Assembly (NCBI GenBank): GCA_046351325.1
Contig: JAXLYR010000002.1
Coordinates: 930,001 to 994,000, forward strand
Reading direction: 5' to 3'
Length of the DNA: 64,000 nucleotides
From: Xiheicaenibacterium sp046351325
GTDB taxonomy: Bacteria > Myxococcota_A > Polyangia > Polyangiales > Polyangiaceae
In this document: positions 63,301 through 64,000 of the stretch, piece by piece
Layout of the letters: each line of letters begins with the position of its first letter
How positions within the stretch are numbered: position 1 is the stretch's first letter
The notes under the pieces: model-generated
What the model was told of the DNA's origin: nothing
Databases searched by the model: none
The model's input: the letters and a program-made list of their open reading frames with translations, nothing else
Position numbers and translations under genes: made by a program

Positions 63301-64000
63301 GCTCGGCCGCGCCCGCGATCCTGCTCCCGCTCGATCGCGCGCGCGTCGCGTTCTATCGCCTCTTCGGCTCTTCGATCGGCCCGTGGTTCGCGTCTCGCGA
63401 GCTGCGCGTCACGGTCATCGCGTGCTCGGTCCTCTTGACGTCGATCCTCGGCGCGCTCTTCGCGCCGCTCTACATGCTGGCGCTCGGGCCCATCGTGATG
63501 GGCGTCCCGCACATCGTGTCGGATCTGCGCTACCTCGTCGCGCGCCCCGGCCTGCACAAGCGCGGCCTCACGTCGCTCTCGCTCGCGGCGTTCATCGTCG
63601 CGGGCGGCGCGCTCAACGATCTGCGCTTCGTCTGCGGCGGCGTCGTCATGGCGATCCTCCTCGGCGAGGGCTCGCTCCCGCGCAAGGTCGTGCTCGGCGC
63701 GTGCGCGGCGCCCCTCGTCGCCGGCACGCTGCTCTACCCCGGCTACGCGCAGCTCGCGCTCGCGCACGGCCACAACTTCATCGCGGTCGCGCTCTGGCTC
63801 GGTTGGGCGCGCGTCACCGACCCCGAGCGCGGTCCGCGCGGCTGGGCCACGCGGCGGTCGCTCGTCGCGCTGCCGATGGTCGTGCTCACCGCGTTGGTCG
63901 TCACGTTCGTGGCGGGTGGCTTTGACAGCGTATTAGCAAAGGCGCCCTCTTGGCTCCCGCCGATCGGCCAGAGCATGCGCTCGCACGCGGCCTCGCTCGC
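63297..64000 (+). CDS. Multi-pass membrane protein, truncated by the window end
   Basis: GTG 63297 overlaps the rpiA stop (GTGA). At least 234 residues are visible. Hydrophobic helices include VTVIACSVLLTSILGALFAP, SLSLAAFIVAGGAL, and SLVALPMVVLTALVVTFVAG. Two His-containing segments at helix edges, IVMGVPHIVSDLRYLV and LAHGHNFIAVALWLGW, recall the metal-binding His pattern of Brp/Blh-like carotene-cleaving dioxygenases, but this is only a pattern resemblance. No family is assigned. Translational coupling to rpiA is probable. Confidence 0.6.
   Translation, partial: MSSAAPAILLPLDRARVAFYRLFGSSIGPWFASRELRVTVIACSVLLTSILGALFAPLYMLALGPIVMGVPHIVSDLRYLVARPGLHKRGLTSLSLAAFIVAGGALNDLRFVCGGVVMAILLGEGSLPRKVVLGACAAPLVAGTLLYPGYAQLALAHGHNFIAVALWLGWARVTDPERGPRGWATRRSLVALPMVVLTALVVTFVAGGFDSVLAKAPSWLPPIGQSMRSHAASL

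Overview
The window is about 70% GC, codes densely on both strands, and carries families typical of predatory or social myxobacteria. These include a TIGR02996 repeat-companion protein, a ten-repeat Myxococcus-type cysteine-rich lipoprotein, three RCC1-repeat lipoproteins, a Ser/Thr kinase paired with an FHA/sigma-54 activator, a caspase-fold lipoprotein and many Ser/Ala/Pro-rich lipoproteins. A Polyangiales-like myxobacterium is the best guess; this is an inference from gene content, not from a phylogenetic marker.

Layout. At 0-3.4 kb are small secreted, membrane and lipoproteins. At 3.4-8.6 kb is a tight minus-strand lipid operon: fatty acyl-AMP ligase, cyclopropane-synthase-type methyltransferase, acyl carrier protein, ferritin-like acyl-ACP desaturase and ketosynthase, with overlapping or nearly abutting genes. 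A possible sigma-54 promoter and a perfect palindrome precede it. At 8.8-11.5 kb lie a MerR regulator, a 42-bp-period repeat array, and a TetR regulator divergent from a flavodoxin-fold oxidoreductase. At 11.5-19.3 kb are a CBM9-like secreted protein, a chaperone-fold/PspA pair, the kinase and FHA activator, an HD protein and a TPR lipoprotein. At 19-29.8 kb are an RCC1 lipoprotein, a GumN/TraB lipoprotein, a trypsin-like protease divergent from a TerB protein, tRNA-Sec, an MgtC-type membrane protein and an RRM protein. At 29.8-38.1 kb are an M4 protease and then selB, an outer-membrane protein, a lipoprotein and a four-helix-bundle gene, the last four all broken by frameshifts. At 38-43 kb are a MepA/LysM endopeptidase, tRNA-Pro, a NodB-like lipoprotein and a second RCC1 lipoprotein. 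At 42.8-48.6 kb is a vgrG cassette with a candidate transglutaminase-like cargo gene and a small partner. At 48.6-48.84 kb, directly upstream of vgrG, are two abnormal tRNA-like elements. At 49-56 kb are a third RCC1 lipoprotein with an amber stop, a glycosyltransferase, a TPR protein, rpsU, an MscS channel and the cysteine-rich lipoprotein. At 56.2-59.8 kb is a peroxide/redox operon (Fur-type regulator, rubrerythrin, GlpC-like Fe-S protein, DUF3501, thioesterase). At 59.8-64 kb are a TPR lipoprotein, the caspase-fold lipoprotein, rpiA and a truncated membrane protein.

The most unusual signal is at 48705-48838 on the minus strand. The 3' half of a canonical tRNA-Lys(UUU) lies immediately before its own 5' half. 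The acceptor strands are joined by a 4-nt GCGA linker, and the two outer flanks can pair with each other over 15 bp. This is the layout expected of a circularly permuted, possibly two-piece tRNA. Next to it is a tRNA-Trp-like cloverleaf with a 3-nt D-loop, and vgrG begins 50 nt further on.

Caution: the frameshifts at 33.7-38.0 kb, and isolated ones near 2.03 kb and 21.28 kb, look like indels, several of them in or near short G/C runs. They are more likely consensus errors than gene decay. All functional calls come from reading motifs; no database search was run.
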